Shown here piece by piece: positions 44,461 through 54,145 of a stretch of 64,000 bases of DNA. The translations under genes and the position numbers were made by a program. The DNA comes from Cupriavidus pauculus (lineage in GTDB: Bacteria > Pseudomonadota > Gammaproteobacteria > Burkholderiales > Burkholderiaceae): contig NZ_CP033969.1 of NCBI RefSeq assembly GCF_003854935.1, positions 2,604,001-2,668,000 on the forward strand, in the 5' to 3' direction. Position 1 is the stretch's first letter. The number at the start of each line of letters is the position of its first letter. The notes under the pieces were generated by a model that ran no database searches, was not told the origin of the DNA, and was given only the letters and a program-made list of their open reading frames with translations.

Positions 44461-45441
44461 TCAGGCTTCGGCCTTGACGCCGGCCTGTTTCACGACCTTG
44501 CCCCACTTGCTGGCTTCGGCCGCGATGAAGGCGCCGAACTGCTGGCTGGAGCCGCCCGAGTCTTCGGCGCCGAAGCTGCGCAGTTTCTCGGCCACGTCCG
44601 GCATGGCCAGCGCCTTGTTGACGTCCTGGTTCATGCGCTGGACCAGCGCGGGCGGCATGCCCTTGGGGCCGACCAGCCCGTACCACGAGGCGGCGTCCAG
44701 GCCGGGAAAGCCCGATTCGGCCAGCGTCGGCACGTTGGGATGGCTGGCGGCGCGCTTCAGGCGCGTCTGGGCGATGGCGATGACCTTGCCCTGGGCGATG
44801 AACGGCGTGGCAGCGGTCATCGTGTCGAATGCGTAGTCGATCTGGCCGCCTAGAAGGTCGGCGATCAGCGGGCCGGAGCCCTTGTACGGCACGTGCACGA
44901 CATCGAGCTTGGCCTGCAGGCGAAAGAGTTCCAGCGCCAGATGCTGCGCGGAGCCGATGCCCGACGAGCCGAACGAGATCTGGCCCGGCTTCTTGCGGCA
45001 CAGCGCGACGATGTCGGCTACGCTGCGCACCTTCTGCTCGGGGCGGCAGGTCAGCATGTTGGGCGTCACGCCGACCATCGAGATCGGCGAGAAATCGGCT
45101 ACCGGGTCGTACTTGACGTCAAGCAGCGCGGGACCGATGGCGTGGCTGTTGACGTGCGCCATCAGCAGCGTGGTGCCGTCGGCGGGCTGCTTGGCCACGT
45201 AGGCCGCGGCAATCGCGCCGGTGGCGCCGGGCTTGTTCTCCACCACCACGCTGGTGTTCCACATCATGCCGAGCTTCTGGCCGATTACGCGCGCCAGCAC
45301 GTCGGTGCCGCCACCGGGGGCAAAACCCACGACAATGCGCACCGGGCCGGGCATGTCGGCGGCGCGGGCCAGGGTGGGTAGCGCCAGGCTGGGCACGGCC
45401 AGGCCGGCCGCCGCCCCGAGAAGGAACTGTCTGCGCTGCAT
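44461..45441 (-). CDS. Bug/TctC-family periplasmic receptor
   Basis: This 326-residue protein has a twin-arginine-like signal (MQRRQFLLGAAAGLAVPSLA) and the Bug pattern PVRIVVGFAPGGGTDVLARVIG, VVENKPGATGAIAA, ISFGSSGIGSAQHLALELF and VPYKGSGPLIADLLGG. It should bind an organic acid in the periplasm. It lies between a LysR regulator gene and the CoA-transferase gene, all on the minus strand, so it likely recognises the substrate of that pathway. Confidence 0.95.
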   Translation of the reverse strand: MQRRQFLLGAAAGLAVPSLALPTLARAADMPGPVRIVVGFAPGGGTDVLARVIGQKLGMMWNTSVVVENKPGATGAIAAAYVAKQPADGTTLLMAHVNSHAIGPALLDVKYDPVADFSPISMVGVTPNMLTCRPEQKVRSVADIVALCRKKPGQISFGSSGIGSAQHLALELFRLQAKLDVVHVPYKGSGPLIADLLGGQIDYAFDTMTAATPFIAQGKVIAIAQTRLKRAASHPNVPTLAESGFPGLDAASWYGLVGPKGMPPALVQRMNQDVNKALAMPDVAEKLRSFGAEDSGGSSQQFGAFIAAEASKWGKVVKQAGVKAEA

Positions 45442-45508
45442 GAAGTGTCTCCGTCATAGGCATCGTTATGGTGCCGATGATGCGGAAAGCGGCCAGCGCG
45501 GGCTATCG

Positions 45509-46444
45509 CTATTTGGGGATTTCAGGTTTCGCATTTTGCGCAAGCACCGCCAGCACGCCGATGGCGGCCGACGACAGCGCATCGGCCGGCCGGTGGCAGA
45601 TCACGAACTGGCGCCCGGCCCAGGGCTCGGCGATGGCCAGCCGCACGAAGCGGCTGCCGGCGGCGATTTCCGCCGCGATGGCCTGCGGCATCACGCCCAC
45701 GCCCAGGCTCTGGGCCACCAGCGCGGCGATGCTGTCGAAGCCGCCCACGCGCATGCGCATGCGCGGCACGCGGCCGGCTTCCTCGGCCAGCCGGTCGAGC
45801 GTGATCGAAATGGCCGAGCTTTCGCCCAGCGTGATCAGGTCGCAGTCCAGGATATCGGCCAGCGTCACCTTGCGCCGCCGCGCCAGCGGGTGGCCGCGCG
45901 CGACGACCAGTTCGAGCCGGTCGCTGCGGTAGGGCGCCGTGGGCAGGTCCACCATGCCCAGGCTGCCTTCGTAGATGCCGATGTCGACGGTGCCGCGCCG
46001 CAGCGCCTGCTGGACTTCCTGGCTGTTCATTTCCTGCAGGTCCACGCGCACGCCGGGGCAGACCGTGGCGCAGCGCTGGATATCGAACGGCAGGAACTGG
46101 ATGACGGCGGACTTGGGCGCCGCCACGCGCACCACGCCCAGGTCGCCGCCGACGAACGACGCGGCGTCGTCCTGCATGCGCTGCACGGTGTGCGTGATGC
46201 CACGCGCGTGGGCCAGCAGCGCGCGGCCGGCCTCGGTCAGCGCCATGCCGTGCGGCAGCCGCTCGAACAGGGCCACGCCAAGCTGGGCTTCCAGCTCCAG
46301 CACGCGCCGCGACGCCGCCGCCGCGGCCAGGTGCAGCCGCTCGGCGCCCCGCGTGATGCTGCCGAGTTCGGCCACGGCGATGAAAAGCTGGACGGTGGTC
46401 AGGTCGAAATGCAGGCGGGCAGGGCGCAGCGGCGGCAGGGTCAC
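45509..46444 (-). CDS. LysR-family transcriptional regulator
   Basis: This 311-residue regulator has an N-terminal LysR helix-turn-helix (QLFIAVAELGSITRGAERLHLAAAA) and a substrate-binding C-terminal domain (SRFVRLAIAEPWAGRQFVI). The start is a GTG at 46444. It lies 67 bases upstream of the Bug receptor gene in the same direction; LysR genes are more often divergent from their targets. It likely controls the Bug/CoA-transferase/hydratase operon. Confidence 0.93.
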   Translation of the reverse strand: MTLPPLRPARLHFDLTTVQLFIAVAELGSITRGAERLHLAAAAASRRVLELEAQLGVALFERLPHGMALTEAGRALLAHARGITHTVQRMQDDAASFVGGDLGVVRVAAPKSAVIQFLPFDIQRCATVCPGVRVDLQEMNSQEVQQALRRGTVDIGIYEGSLGMVDLPTAPYRSDRLELVVARGHPLARRRKVTLADILDCDLITLGESSAISITLDRLAEEAGRVPRMRMRVGGFDSIAALVAQSLGVGVMPQAIAAEIAAGSRFVRLAIAEPWAGRQFVICHRPADALSSAAIGVLAVLAQNAKPEIPK

Positions 46445-46545
46445 GAGGGGCGGAAGCGGAGCGGAGGGCCCGGCGATTGTGCCTGCCGGCGGCGGCCGGT
46501 GTCTATTGGGCTTCTCCCGGCCGCCAGGAGCCTAATGCGCCACTT

Positions 46546-47418
46546 CTATTCCTTGACCGCCCCGGTCATGCCCGACACGTAGTACTCGACGAAGAACGAG
46601 TAGACCACCGCCACCGGCAGCGATCCCAGCAGCGCGCCGGCCATCAGCGCGCCCCAGTGGTAGACATCGCCTTCCACCAGTTCGGTGACGATGCCCACCG
46701 GCACGGTCTTGACCTCGGACGACGAGATGAAGGTCAGCGCGTAGATGAACTCGTTCCACGACAGCGTGAACGCGAAGATGCCGGCCGAGATCAGCCCCGG
46801 CACCGCCAGCGGCAGGATGATCTTGACCAGGATCTCCCAGCGCGTGGCGCCGTCGATCAGCGCGCATTCCTCCAGTTCGTACGGGATGGAGCGGAAATAG
46901 CCCATCAGCAGCCATGTGCAGAACGGGATCAGGAAGGTGGGGTAGGTCAGGATCAGCGCCCAGCGCGTGTCGAACAGGCCAAGCTGGAACACGATGGACG
47001 CCAGCGGGATGAACAGGATCGACGGCGGGATCAGGTAGGCCAGGAAGATGGCCAGCCCGGTCTGCCGCGCGCCCTGAAAGCGCAGCCGCTCGATGGCGTA
47101 GGCCGCCAGCACGCTGGCCGCCAGCGACGCGAACGTCGATACCGTCGACACGATGACCGTGTTCAGCAGCCACGCCGGATAGGGCGTGTTGAATAGCAGT
47201 TTCTTGAAATGCGCCAGCGTCGGCGCCATCACCACGAACGGGTTGGCGGTCTGCATCAGCAGTTCGCCGTCGGGCTTGAACGCCGTGATGCCCATCCAGT
47301 AGAACGGAAACAGCAGCACGAACAGGAAGATGCCGATGGGGATGTAGAGCGTCACCCAGCGCCGGGGCACCGACTGCAGGTACTCCATGCCTTGCGATTC
47401 GTTCTCGGCCGCCTTCAT
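46546..47418 (-). CDS. Sugar ABC transporter permease (MalG type)
   Basis: This 290-residue inner-membrane protein has six helices (LYIPIGIFLFVLLFPFYW; VIVSTVSTFASLAASVLAAYA; GLAIFLAYLIPPSILFIPLA) and the EAA loop EECALIDGATRWEILVKIILPLAVPG that contacts the ATPase. It is the second permease of a carbohydrate importer; its start overlaps the other permease stop as ATGA at 47415-47418. The substrate is suggested by the nearby arabinonate dehydratase-like gene. Confidence 0.94.
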   Translation of the reverse strand: MKAAENESQGMEYLQSVPRRWVTLYIPIGIFLFVLLFPFYWMGITAFKPDGELLMQTANPFVVMAPTLAHFKKLLFNTPYPAWLLNTVIVSTVSTFASLAASVLAAYAIERLRFQGARQTGLAIFLAYLIPPSILFIPLASIVFQLGLFDTRWALILTYPTFLIPFCTWLLMGYFRSIPYELEECALIDGATRWEILVKIILPLAVPGLISAGIFAFTLSWNEFIYALTFISSSEVKTVPVGIVTELVEGDVYHWGALMAGALLGSLPVAVVYSFFVEYYVSGMTGAVKE

Positions 47419-48380
47419 TTGTCGCCTCCCTGTTGCCAGGCACGCCGCTGGAGCCCGAAGTACGAGAACAGGATGGCCGCCAGCAGGAACGGCACCATCA
47501 TCGTCGCCAGCGCCGCGCCTTCGCCCAGCGAGCCGCCGGGGATGGCGCGCTGGAACGACAGCGTGGCCATCAGGTGCGTGGCGTTGAGCGGGCCGCCGCG
47601 CGTGAGCACGTAGATGAGCTGGAAGTCCGTGAACGTGAACAGCACCGAGAACGTCATCACCACGGCGATGATCGGCGTCAGCAGCGGCAGCGTGACGTAG
47701 CGGAACTGCTGCCACGGCGTGACGCCGTCGATGGACGCCGCCTCGTACAGCGACGGCGGGATGGTCTGCAGCCCGGCCAGCAGCGAGATGGCCACGAACG
47801 GGATGCCGCGCCAGACGTTGGCGGCAATCGTCGACAGGCGCGCCAGCCATGGGTCGCCCAGGAAGTCGATGTAGCGGTCGATCAGGCCCAGCTTGACCAG
47901 CGTCCAGCTGATGACCGAGAACTGCGCGTCGTAGATCCACCAGAACGCCAGCGCGGACAGGGCCGTCGGCACGATCCACGGCAGCAGCACCACGGCGCGG
48001 AAGAACGACTTGAACGGCAGGTTGCGGTTCAGCAGCAGCGCCAGCCAGAGCCCGAGCGCGAACTTCAGCACGCTGGCCACCAGCGTGTAGAAGATGGTGT
48101 TGAAGAGCGCGAGCTGGGTGACCGAATCGCCCGCCAGGTAGGTGAAGTTATCGAGCCCGATCCAGGCGCCGGGCCGGCCGATCTTGGCATCGGTGAAGCC
48201 CAGCCAGACGCCCAGCCCGAGCGGGTAGGTCAGGAAGACCACCAGCAGCAGCGCGGTGGGCAGCATGAACAGCAGCCCCAGCGCGTGGCGGTTGTCGGAC
48301 AGCCGGCCCAGCAGCGGGCGCCGGGCCGGCTCGGCAGGGGGCCGCCGCGAGGCGGGCGGCGTCGCAGCGGTGTCCGGCAT
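47415..48380 (-). CDS. Sugar ABC transporter permease (MalF/UgpA type)
   Basis: This 321-residue permease has six to seven helices (GLLFMLPTALLLVVFLTYPLGLGVW near the start) and the EAA loop YEAASIDGVTPWQQFRYVTLPLLTP. It pairs with the downstream MalG-type permease. The stop overlaps the start of that gene; it begins 4 bases after the stop of the binding-protein gene. No sign of truncation. Confidence 0.94.
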   Translation of the reverse strand: MPDTAATPPASRRPPAEPARRPLLGRLSDNRHALGLLFMLPTALLLVVFLTYPLGLGVWLGFTDAKIGRPGAWIGLDNFTYLAGDSVTQLALFNTIFYTLVASVLKFALGLWLALLLNRNLPFKSFFRAVVLLPWIVPTALSALAFWWIYDAQFSVISWTLVKLGLIDRYIDFLGDPWLARLSTIAANVWRGIPFVAISLLAGLQTIPPSLYEAASIDGVTPWQQFRYVTLPLLTPIIAVVMTFSVLFTFTDFQLIYVLTRGGPLNATHLMATLSFQRAIPGGSLGEGAALATMMVPFLLAAILFSYFGLQRRAWQQGGDK

Positions 48381-48384
48381 CGCG

Positions 48385-49704
48385 TCAGCCCTTGTAGTAG
48401 CGTTCGGCGCGCTGGGCGGCGCGGGCGGCGGCTTCCTTCGGCGTCTTGGCGCCGCTGGCGGCCTCGGCCACCATGTCGAGCACGATGTAGTCGGCCATGG
48501 CGGCGGCCGACGCGGTGCCCAGCGGGCCGGCGTGGCCGTTGTCGAGCATCAGCGACGCGGCGTCGCGGTAGACGGTGTGCTTGGGGTCGGCCGTCCAGAT
48601 CGGGTTCGACTCGTACGCCTTGAGCGGCTGGCTGACGTAGCCGATGGCGGCCTCCATCCAAGGGTTGTACTGCTCGGGCTCCATCATGAACTGCAGGAAC
48701 GCCTTGGCCGCGTTCGGGTACTTGCAGTACTTGAAGATCATCATCTGGGTAATCTGCATCAGCTCGGTGGGCTTGCCGCTCTTGCCGATGGGAAAGTGGG
48801 CGTGCTGGATGTCCTTGGCCATCTCCTGCAGCTTCGGCTCCTTCGAGTTCTTGGCCGCGTAGTAGACCGAGATGCCGTTGGCGGTCAGGCTGACCTGCCC
48901 GTCCAGGAACGCCTTGTTGTTGGACGGGTCCTGCCACGACAGCGTGCCCGGCACGAAGGTGGCGTAGAGCTGCTTGGCGTATTCCAGCGCGGCCCAGGTT
49001 TCCGGCGAATTGACCACCACCTTGCCCTTGGTGTCGACCAGCATGCCGCCGTGCGACCACAGCAGCCAGTGCGCCCAGTTGTTGCCGTCGCCCACGGCCT
49101 TGCCCAGCGCGAAGCCCGGCGGCGTGCCTTTGGCCTTGAGCGCCTGGCACAGCTTCAGAAAGCCGGCCGTGTCCTTGGGGATGGCGTCGAAGCCGGCCGC
49201 CTTGACGTGGCTTTCGCGGTAGACCAGCGCGTTGCCCACCACGCCCAGCGGCAGCGCGATCCACTTGCCGCCGTGCATGCCGTATTTCTTGCAGACGTCG
49301 TACCAGCCGCCGTGCTTGTTGCCCAGGTAGGTGGCCACGTCGGTCACGTCGACGAGCTTGTCGGGGTACTGCTGCGGGTCGTCGAACCAGCCCAGCACGA
49401 TGTCCGGCCCGGTGCCCACGCTGGCCGCCACGGCCGCCTTGGGCCGCACGTCTTCCCAGCCTTCGTTGTCGATGCGCACCTCCACGCCGGTCAGGTCCTG
49501 GAATTTCTTGGCGTTGGCGGTCCAGAGGTCCTCGTCGCCCTGCACAAAGCGCTTCCAGCGCAGCACGCGCAGCTTGGCGCCGGCCTCGGGCTTGTACTGG
49601 AGCTGGGTGGCGGCGTGGGCCGGCGTGCCGAGCGCGGTGGTGGCGGCCACGGCTGCCGTCGATACCAGGAAATCGCGTCGGGTGAAGTTTCCGGAATGGC
49701 TCAT
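48385..49704 (-). CDS. Periplasmic sugar-binding protein of an ABC transporter
   Basis: This 439-residue protein has a twin-arginine signal (TRRDFLVSTAAVAATTALG) and a type II solute-binding fold of the MalE/UgpB group (TGVEVRIDNEGWEDVRPK; TGPDIVLGWFDDPQQYPDKLVDV; NPWMEAAIGYVSQPLKAYE). The start at 49704 precedes the signal and has GGAGGAGA in front; a longer frame upstream is not protein-like. It delivers substrate to the two permeases downstream. Confidence 0.93.
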   Translation of the reverse strand: MSHSGNFTRRDFLVSTAAVAATTALGTPAHAATQLQYKPEAGAKLRVLRWKRFVQGDEDLWTANAKKFQDLTGVEVRIDNEGWEDVRPKAAVAASVGTGPDIVLGWFDDPQQYPDKLVDVTDVATYLGNKHGGWYDVCKKYGMHGGKWIALPLGVVGNALVYRESHVKAAGFDAIPKDTAGFLKLCQALKAKGTPPGFALGKAVGDGNNWAHWLLWSHGGMLVDTKGKVVVNSPETWAALEYAKQLYATFVPGTLSWQDPSNNKAFLDGQVSLTANGISVYYAAKNSKEPKLQEMAKDIQHAHFPIGKSGKPTELMQITQMMIFKYCKYPNAAKAFLQFMMEPEQYNPWMEAAIGYVSQPLKAYESNPIWTADPKHTVYRDAASLMLDNGHAGPLGTASAAAMADYIVLDMVAEAASGAKTPKEAAARAAQRAERYYKG

Positions 49705-49723
49705 GGCTGGGTCTCCTCCGTGG

Positions 49724-50839
<1,116 letters not shown>

Positions 50840-50906
50840 GCGTCACGTCTCCTGTGTGGTGCGGCACCGCGCTGCATGGCGGTGGAGCCCTGGGGTGCTG
50901 CGTCGT

Positions 50907-52646
50907 TCAGTGATTGTCCTTCGGCACGAAGGGGCCGCTCTTGCCGACCAGGAAGTCCAGGTCGGCGCCACGGTTGGCCTGCTGGACGTGATCGAAGTAA
51001 AGCCGCGTCCAGCCGCGTTCCATCGGCGGCTCGGGCGGCTGCCAGGCGGCGCGGCGGCGGGCCAGTTCGGCATCGTCGACGTGCAGGTGCAGCCGGCGCG
51101 CCTCCACGTCCAGCTCGACCATGTCGCCATCGCGCACCAGCGCCAGCGGGCCGCCGGCGGCGGCCTCGGGCGCCACGTGCAGCACCACGGTGCCGTAGGC
51201 CGTGCCGCTCATGCGGGCGTCGGAGATGCGGACCATGTCGGTGATGCCCTTGCGCAGGATCTTGGGCGGCAGCGGCATGTTGCCGGCCTCGGCCATGCCC
51301 GGATAGCCGCGCGGGCCGCAGTTCTTCAGCACCAGCACGCAGGTTTCGTCCACGTCGAGCGATTCGTCCTCGATGCGGGCGTGCATGTGCTCGCTGTCCT
51401 CGAATACCACCGCGCGGCCCGTGTGGCGCAGCAGCGCCGGCGTGGCGGCCGACGGCTTGATCACGGCGCCATCGGGACACAGGTTGCCGCGCAGCACGGC
51501 AATGCCGGCGTGGGGCTTGAACGGGTCGTCGAACGCGTGGATGACCTCGCGGTTCCAGTTCGGGGCGTCCTTGCAGTTGTCCCAGAGCGTCCGGCCGTTG
51601 ACGGTGGGCGCGTCGCGGTGCAGCACAGGGCCCAGCTCGCGGATCACGGCGGGCAGGCCGCCCGCGTAATAGAAATCCTCCATCAGATGCCGGCCCGATG
51701 GCTGGAGATCGACCAGACAGGGCAGGGCATGGCCCAGCGCGTCCCAGTCGTCCAGGTTCAGTTCCACGCCGATGCGCCCGGCGATGGCCAGCAGGTGGAT
51801 CACCGCGTTGGTGGACCCGCCAATCGCGGCGTTGACCTTGATCGCGTTCTCGAACGCCTGGCGCGTCAGGATCTTCGACATGACCAGGTTGTCCTTGACC
51901 ATCTGGACGATGCGCCGGCCCGACGCGCGGGCCAGGATGTTGCGGCGCCCGTCCACGGCCGGGATGGCGGCGTTGCCGGGCAGCGCCATGCCCAGCGATT
52001 CGACCATGCACGCCATGGTGGACGCCGTGCCCATCGTCATGCAGTGGCCGTGAGACCGGTGCATGCAGCCTTCGGCCTCGAAGAAATCCTCCTGCGACAT
52101 ATGCCCGGCGCGCACTTCCTCGGACATCTTCCAGACGTCGGTGCCGGAGCCCAGCTCCTGGCCGCGAAACTTGCCGCTGAGCATCGGGCCGCCCGAGATG
52201 CCGATGGTGGGCAGGTCCACCGACGCCGCGCCCATCATCAGCGCCGGCGTGGTCTTGTCGCAGCCCATCAGCAGCACCACGCCGTCGATGGGGTTGCCGC
52301 GAATCGATTCCTCGACGTCCATGCTGGCCAGATTGCGGAACAGCATGGCCGTGGGGCGCAGCATGGTCTCGCCCAGCGACATCACCGGGAATTCGAGCGG
52401 AAAGCCGCCGGCTTCCCACACGCCGGTCTTGACCTGGTCGGCCAGCGTCCGGAAGTGCGAATTACAGGGGGTGAGCTCGGAATAGGTGTTGCAGATGCCG
52501 ATGACCGGCCGGCCATCGAACTGGTCGTGCGGAATGCCGCGGTTCTTGAGCCACGACCGATAGATGAAGCCATCGCGGTCAAGGCGGCCGAACCATGCCT
52601 GGCTGCGCCGCTTGGGCGCACCGGACGGATTGTCGTCGTCCTTCAC
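50907..52646 (-). CDS. IlvD/Edd-family sugar-acid dehydratase, L-arabinonate dehydratase-like
   Basis: This 579-residue protein closely follows the length and pattern of rhizobial L-arabinonate dehydratase: RSQAWFG, YRSWLKNRGIPHDQFDGRPVIGI, the cluster-region cysteines in CNTYSELTPCNSHF, MGCDKTTPALMMGAAS and EAEGCMHRSHGHCMTMGTAS, plus NAAIGGSTNAVIHLLAIAG. These bind a [2Fe-2S] cluster and Mg2+. It would convert L-arabinonate (or a related pentonate/hexonate such as D-fuconate) to the 2-keto-3-deoxy acid. The GTG start at 52646 has AGGAGAC upstream. It heads the minus-strand sugar ABC operon. Confidence 0.88.
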   Translation of the reverse strand: MKDDDNPSGAPKRRSQAWFGRLDRDGFIYRSWLKNRGIPHDQFDGRPVIGICNTYSELTPCNSHFRTLADQVKTGVWEAGGFPLEFPVMSLGETMLRPTAMLFRNLASMDVEESIRGNPIDGVVLLMGCDKTTPALMMGAASVDLPTIGISGGPMLSGKFRGQELGSGTDVWKMSEEVRAGHMSQEDFFEAEGCMHRSHGHCMTMGTASTMACMVESLGMALPGNAAIPAVDGRRNILARASGRRIVQMVKDNLVMSKILTRQAFENAIKVNAAIGGSTNAVIHLLAIAGRIGVELNLDDWDALGHALPCLVDLQPSGRHLMEDFYYAGGLPAVIRELGPVLHRDAPTVNGRTLWDNCKDAPNWNREVIHAFDDPFKPHAGIAVLRGNLCPDGAVIKPSAATPALLRHTGRAVVFEDSEHMHARIEDESLDVDETCVLVLKNCGPRGYPGMAEAGNMPLPPKILRKGITDMVRISDARMSGTAYGTVVLHVAPEAAAGGPLALVRDGDMVELDVEARRLHLHVDDAELARRRAAWQPPEPPMERGWTRLYFDHVQQANRGADLDFLVGKSGPFVPKDNH

Positions 52647-52851
52647 TCGGGTCTCCTGCGTTCTGCTTCTTGTAGGGGGTGCAGATCCGGATGCGCGCCA
52701 CCGTCTGCCAGGCCGCGCGCACGTCGAGTTCAACGGAGTCTAGGACAGGGTATCGGACAGGTAAAGTGGTATTACCAATATGCGGTATGGGGCTTTCCCG
52801 AGGGTAGCGGGGCCGCGCGTGGCTGACCATGTGCGGCCGCCACAACCCGCC

Positions 52852-53913
52852 ATGCCGGCGCTGTGCAAGAATGCGTCGTCACCGTTCCTGACCGGCGCGC
52901 GCCGGCTTTCCCGCTTGACTGGCCTCTCCGCTACCGTTCCCATCTCCGTCGTCAACGGCTTCCTGTCCGGCGCGGACCCGGCTGCGATTGCGCGGCTGGC
53001 CGAGCGCTCGGGCATCGCCCACGCGCTGCTGCGCGAGCCGGGCGCCCGGGTGACGCAGGAGCAGTTCGCCACGCTCTACCGGCTGCTGGCGATGGAGCTC
53101 GATGACGAGATGCCGGGCATCTTCAGCCGGCCGCTGCGCAACGGGGTGCTCAAGTTCCTGGGCCTGAGCCTGCTCGACGCGCCCCGGCTGGAAGTGGCGC
53201 TGCACCGGTTCGGCCAGTTCTTCCACCTGATCCTGGACGAGTTCCGCCTGACGCTGCGGCGCGAGGCGGGCGCCGGGCACGTGGAACTCGTCGCCAATCC
53301 CGACGGCCCCGGCGTAAGCGTGCTGGGCTGCGAGCTGATGCTGAAGCTGGTGCACGGCATGGCGTCGTGGCTGATCCGGCAACGCATCCTGCTGCATGGC
53401 GCCGAGTTCTCGTTTCCGCTGCCGCCGCAGAGCAGCGACCACCTGTACCTGTTTCCCGGCCCGGTTCATTTCGACCGCCCCCGCACGCGGATCAGCTTCG
53501 ATGCCGCGTACCTGGACCTGCCCATCCGCCAGCGCAAGCCGGACCTGGAAACCTTCCTGGCGCGGGCGCCCGAGGACTGGATCTTCGTTGCCTTTGCCGA
53601 GCAACTGACCTGCCACCGCGTGCGCCAGCACCTGGCCGACTGCCTGCCCGCGTCGCCGACGATCGACGCCGTGGCGCAGGCGCTGCACCACTCGGTGCGC
53701 ACGCTGTGCCGTCGCCTGGCGGCCGAAGGCACGACGTTCCAGGCCATCAAGGACGAAGTGCGGCGCGACATCGCCATCCAGAGGCTGACGCGGTCCGAGG
53801 ACTCCATCGCCGAGATCGCCTACGACGTCGGCTTCGACAATCCCACCGCCTTCCACCGCGCATTCCGCCACTGGACGGGCAGCACGCCCAACGCCTACCG
53901 CCGGCCGCTCTGA
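52852..53913 (+). CDS. AraC-family transcriptional regulator
   Basis: This ~353-residue protein has an N-terminal arabinose-binding-like domain of the AraC_binding_3 type (VPISVVNGFLSGADPAAIARLAERSG) and a C-terminal AraC helix-turn-helix pair (SPTIDAVAQALHHSVRTLCRRLAAEGTTFQAIKD; SIAEIAYDVGFDNPTAFHRAFRHWTG). The start is uncertain: ATG 52852 is used, with ATG 52780 and TTG 52915 as alternatives, and none has a strong ribosome site. It is divergent from the dehydratase gene and is the likely regulator of the sugar-acid operon. Confidence 0.9.
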   Translation: MPALCKNASSPFLTGARRLSRLTGLSATVPISVVNGFLSGADPAAIARLAERSGIAHALLREPGARVTQEQFATLYRLLAMELDDEMPGIFSRPLRNGVLKFLGLSLLDAPRLEVALHRFGQFFHLILDEFRLTLRREAGAGHVELVANPDGPGVSVLGCELMLKLVHGMASWLIRQRILLHGAEFSFPLPPQSSDHLYLFPGPVHFDRPRTRISFDAAYLDLPIRQRKPDLETFLARAPEDWIFVAFAEQLTCHRVRQHLADCLPASPTIDAVAQALHHSVRTLCRRLAAEGTTFQAIKDEVRRDIAIQRLTRSEDSIAEIAYDVGFDNPTAFHRAFRHWTGSTPNAYRRPL

Positions 53914-54034
53914 GCGGCGCCGCCCGCACTGCCATTCCTGGCCATCGACTTGCCGATCCTGCCACGCCAGCCGCCTGACGGCCGGCTGCTGGCGCGCATG
54001 GCGCAATGCGGCACGATTTGTCAGTGAATGGGCC

Positions 54035-54052
54035 GATTCGGGTAATCGAATC
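54035..54052. promoter_or_regulatory. Inverted repeat upstream of the acyl-CoA dehydrogenase gene
   Basis: GATTCG-N6-CGAATC lies about 95 bases before the ATG at 54146, within a 232-base gap that has no gene. It could be an operator for the PHA-linked operon. Arms are only six bases, so chance is possible. Confidence 0.3.
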
Positions 54053-54145
54053 CGCGCGGCGCGACCTTACGATGCTTTCGTCAATGTCGCAGCGCAGCGG
54101 GCCAGTGGGCCGGCGGGCGCTGCATCTCAGGAAACGAGGCACGAG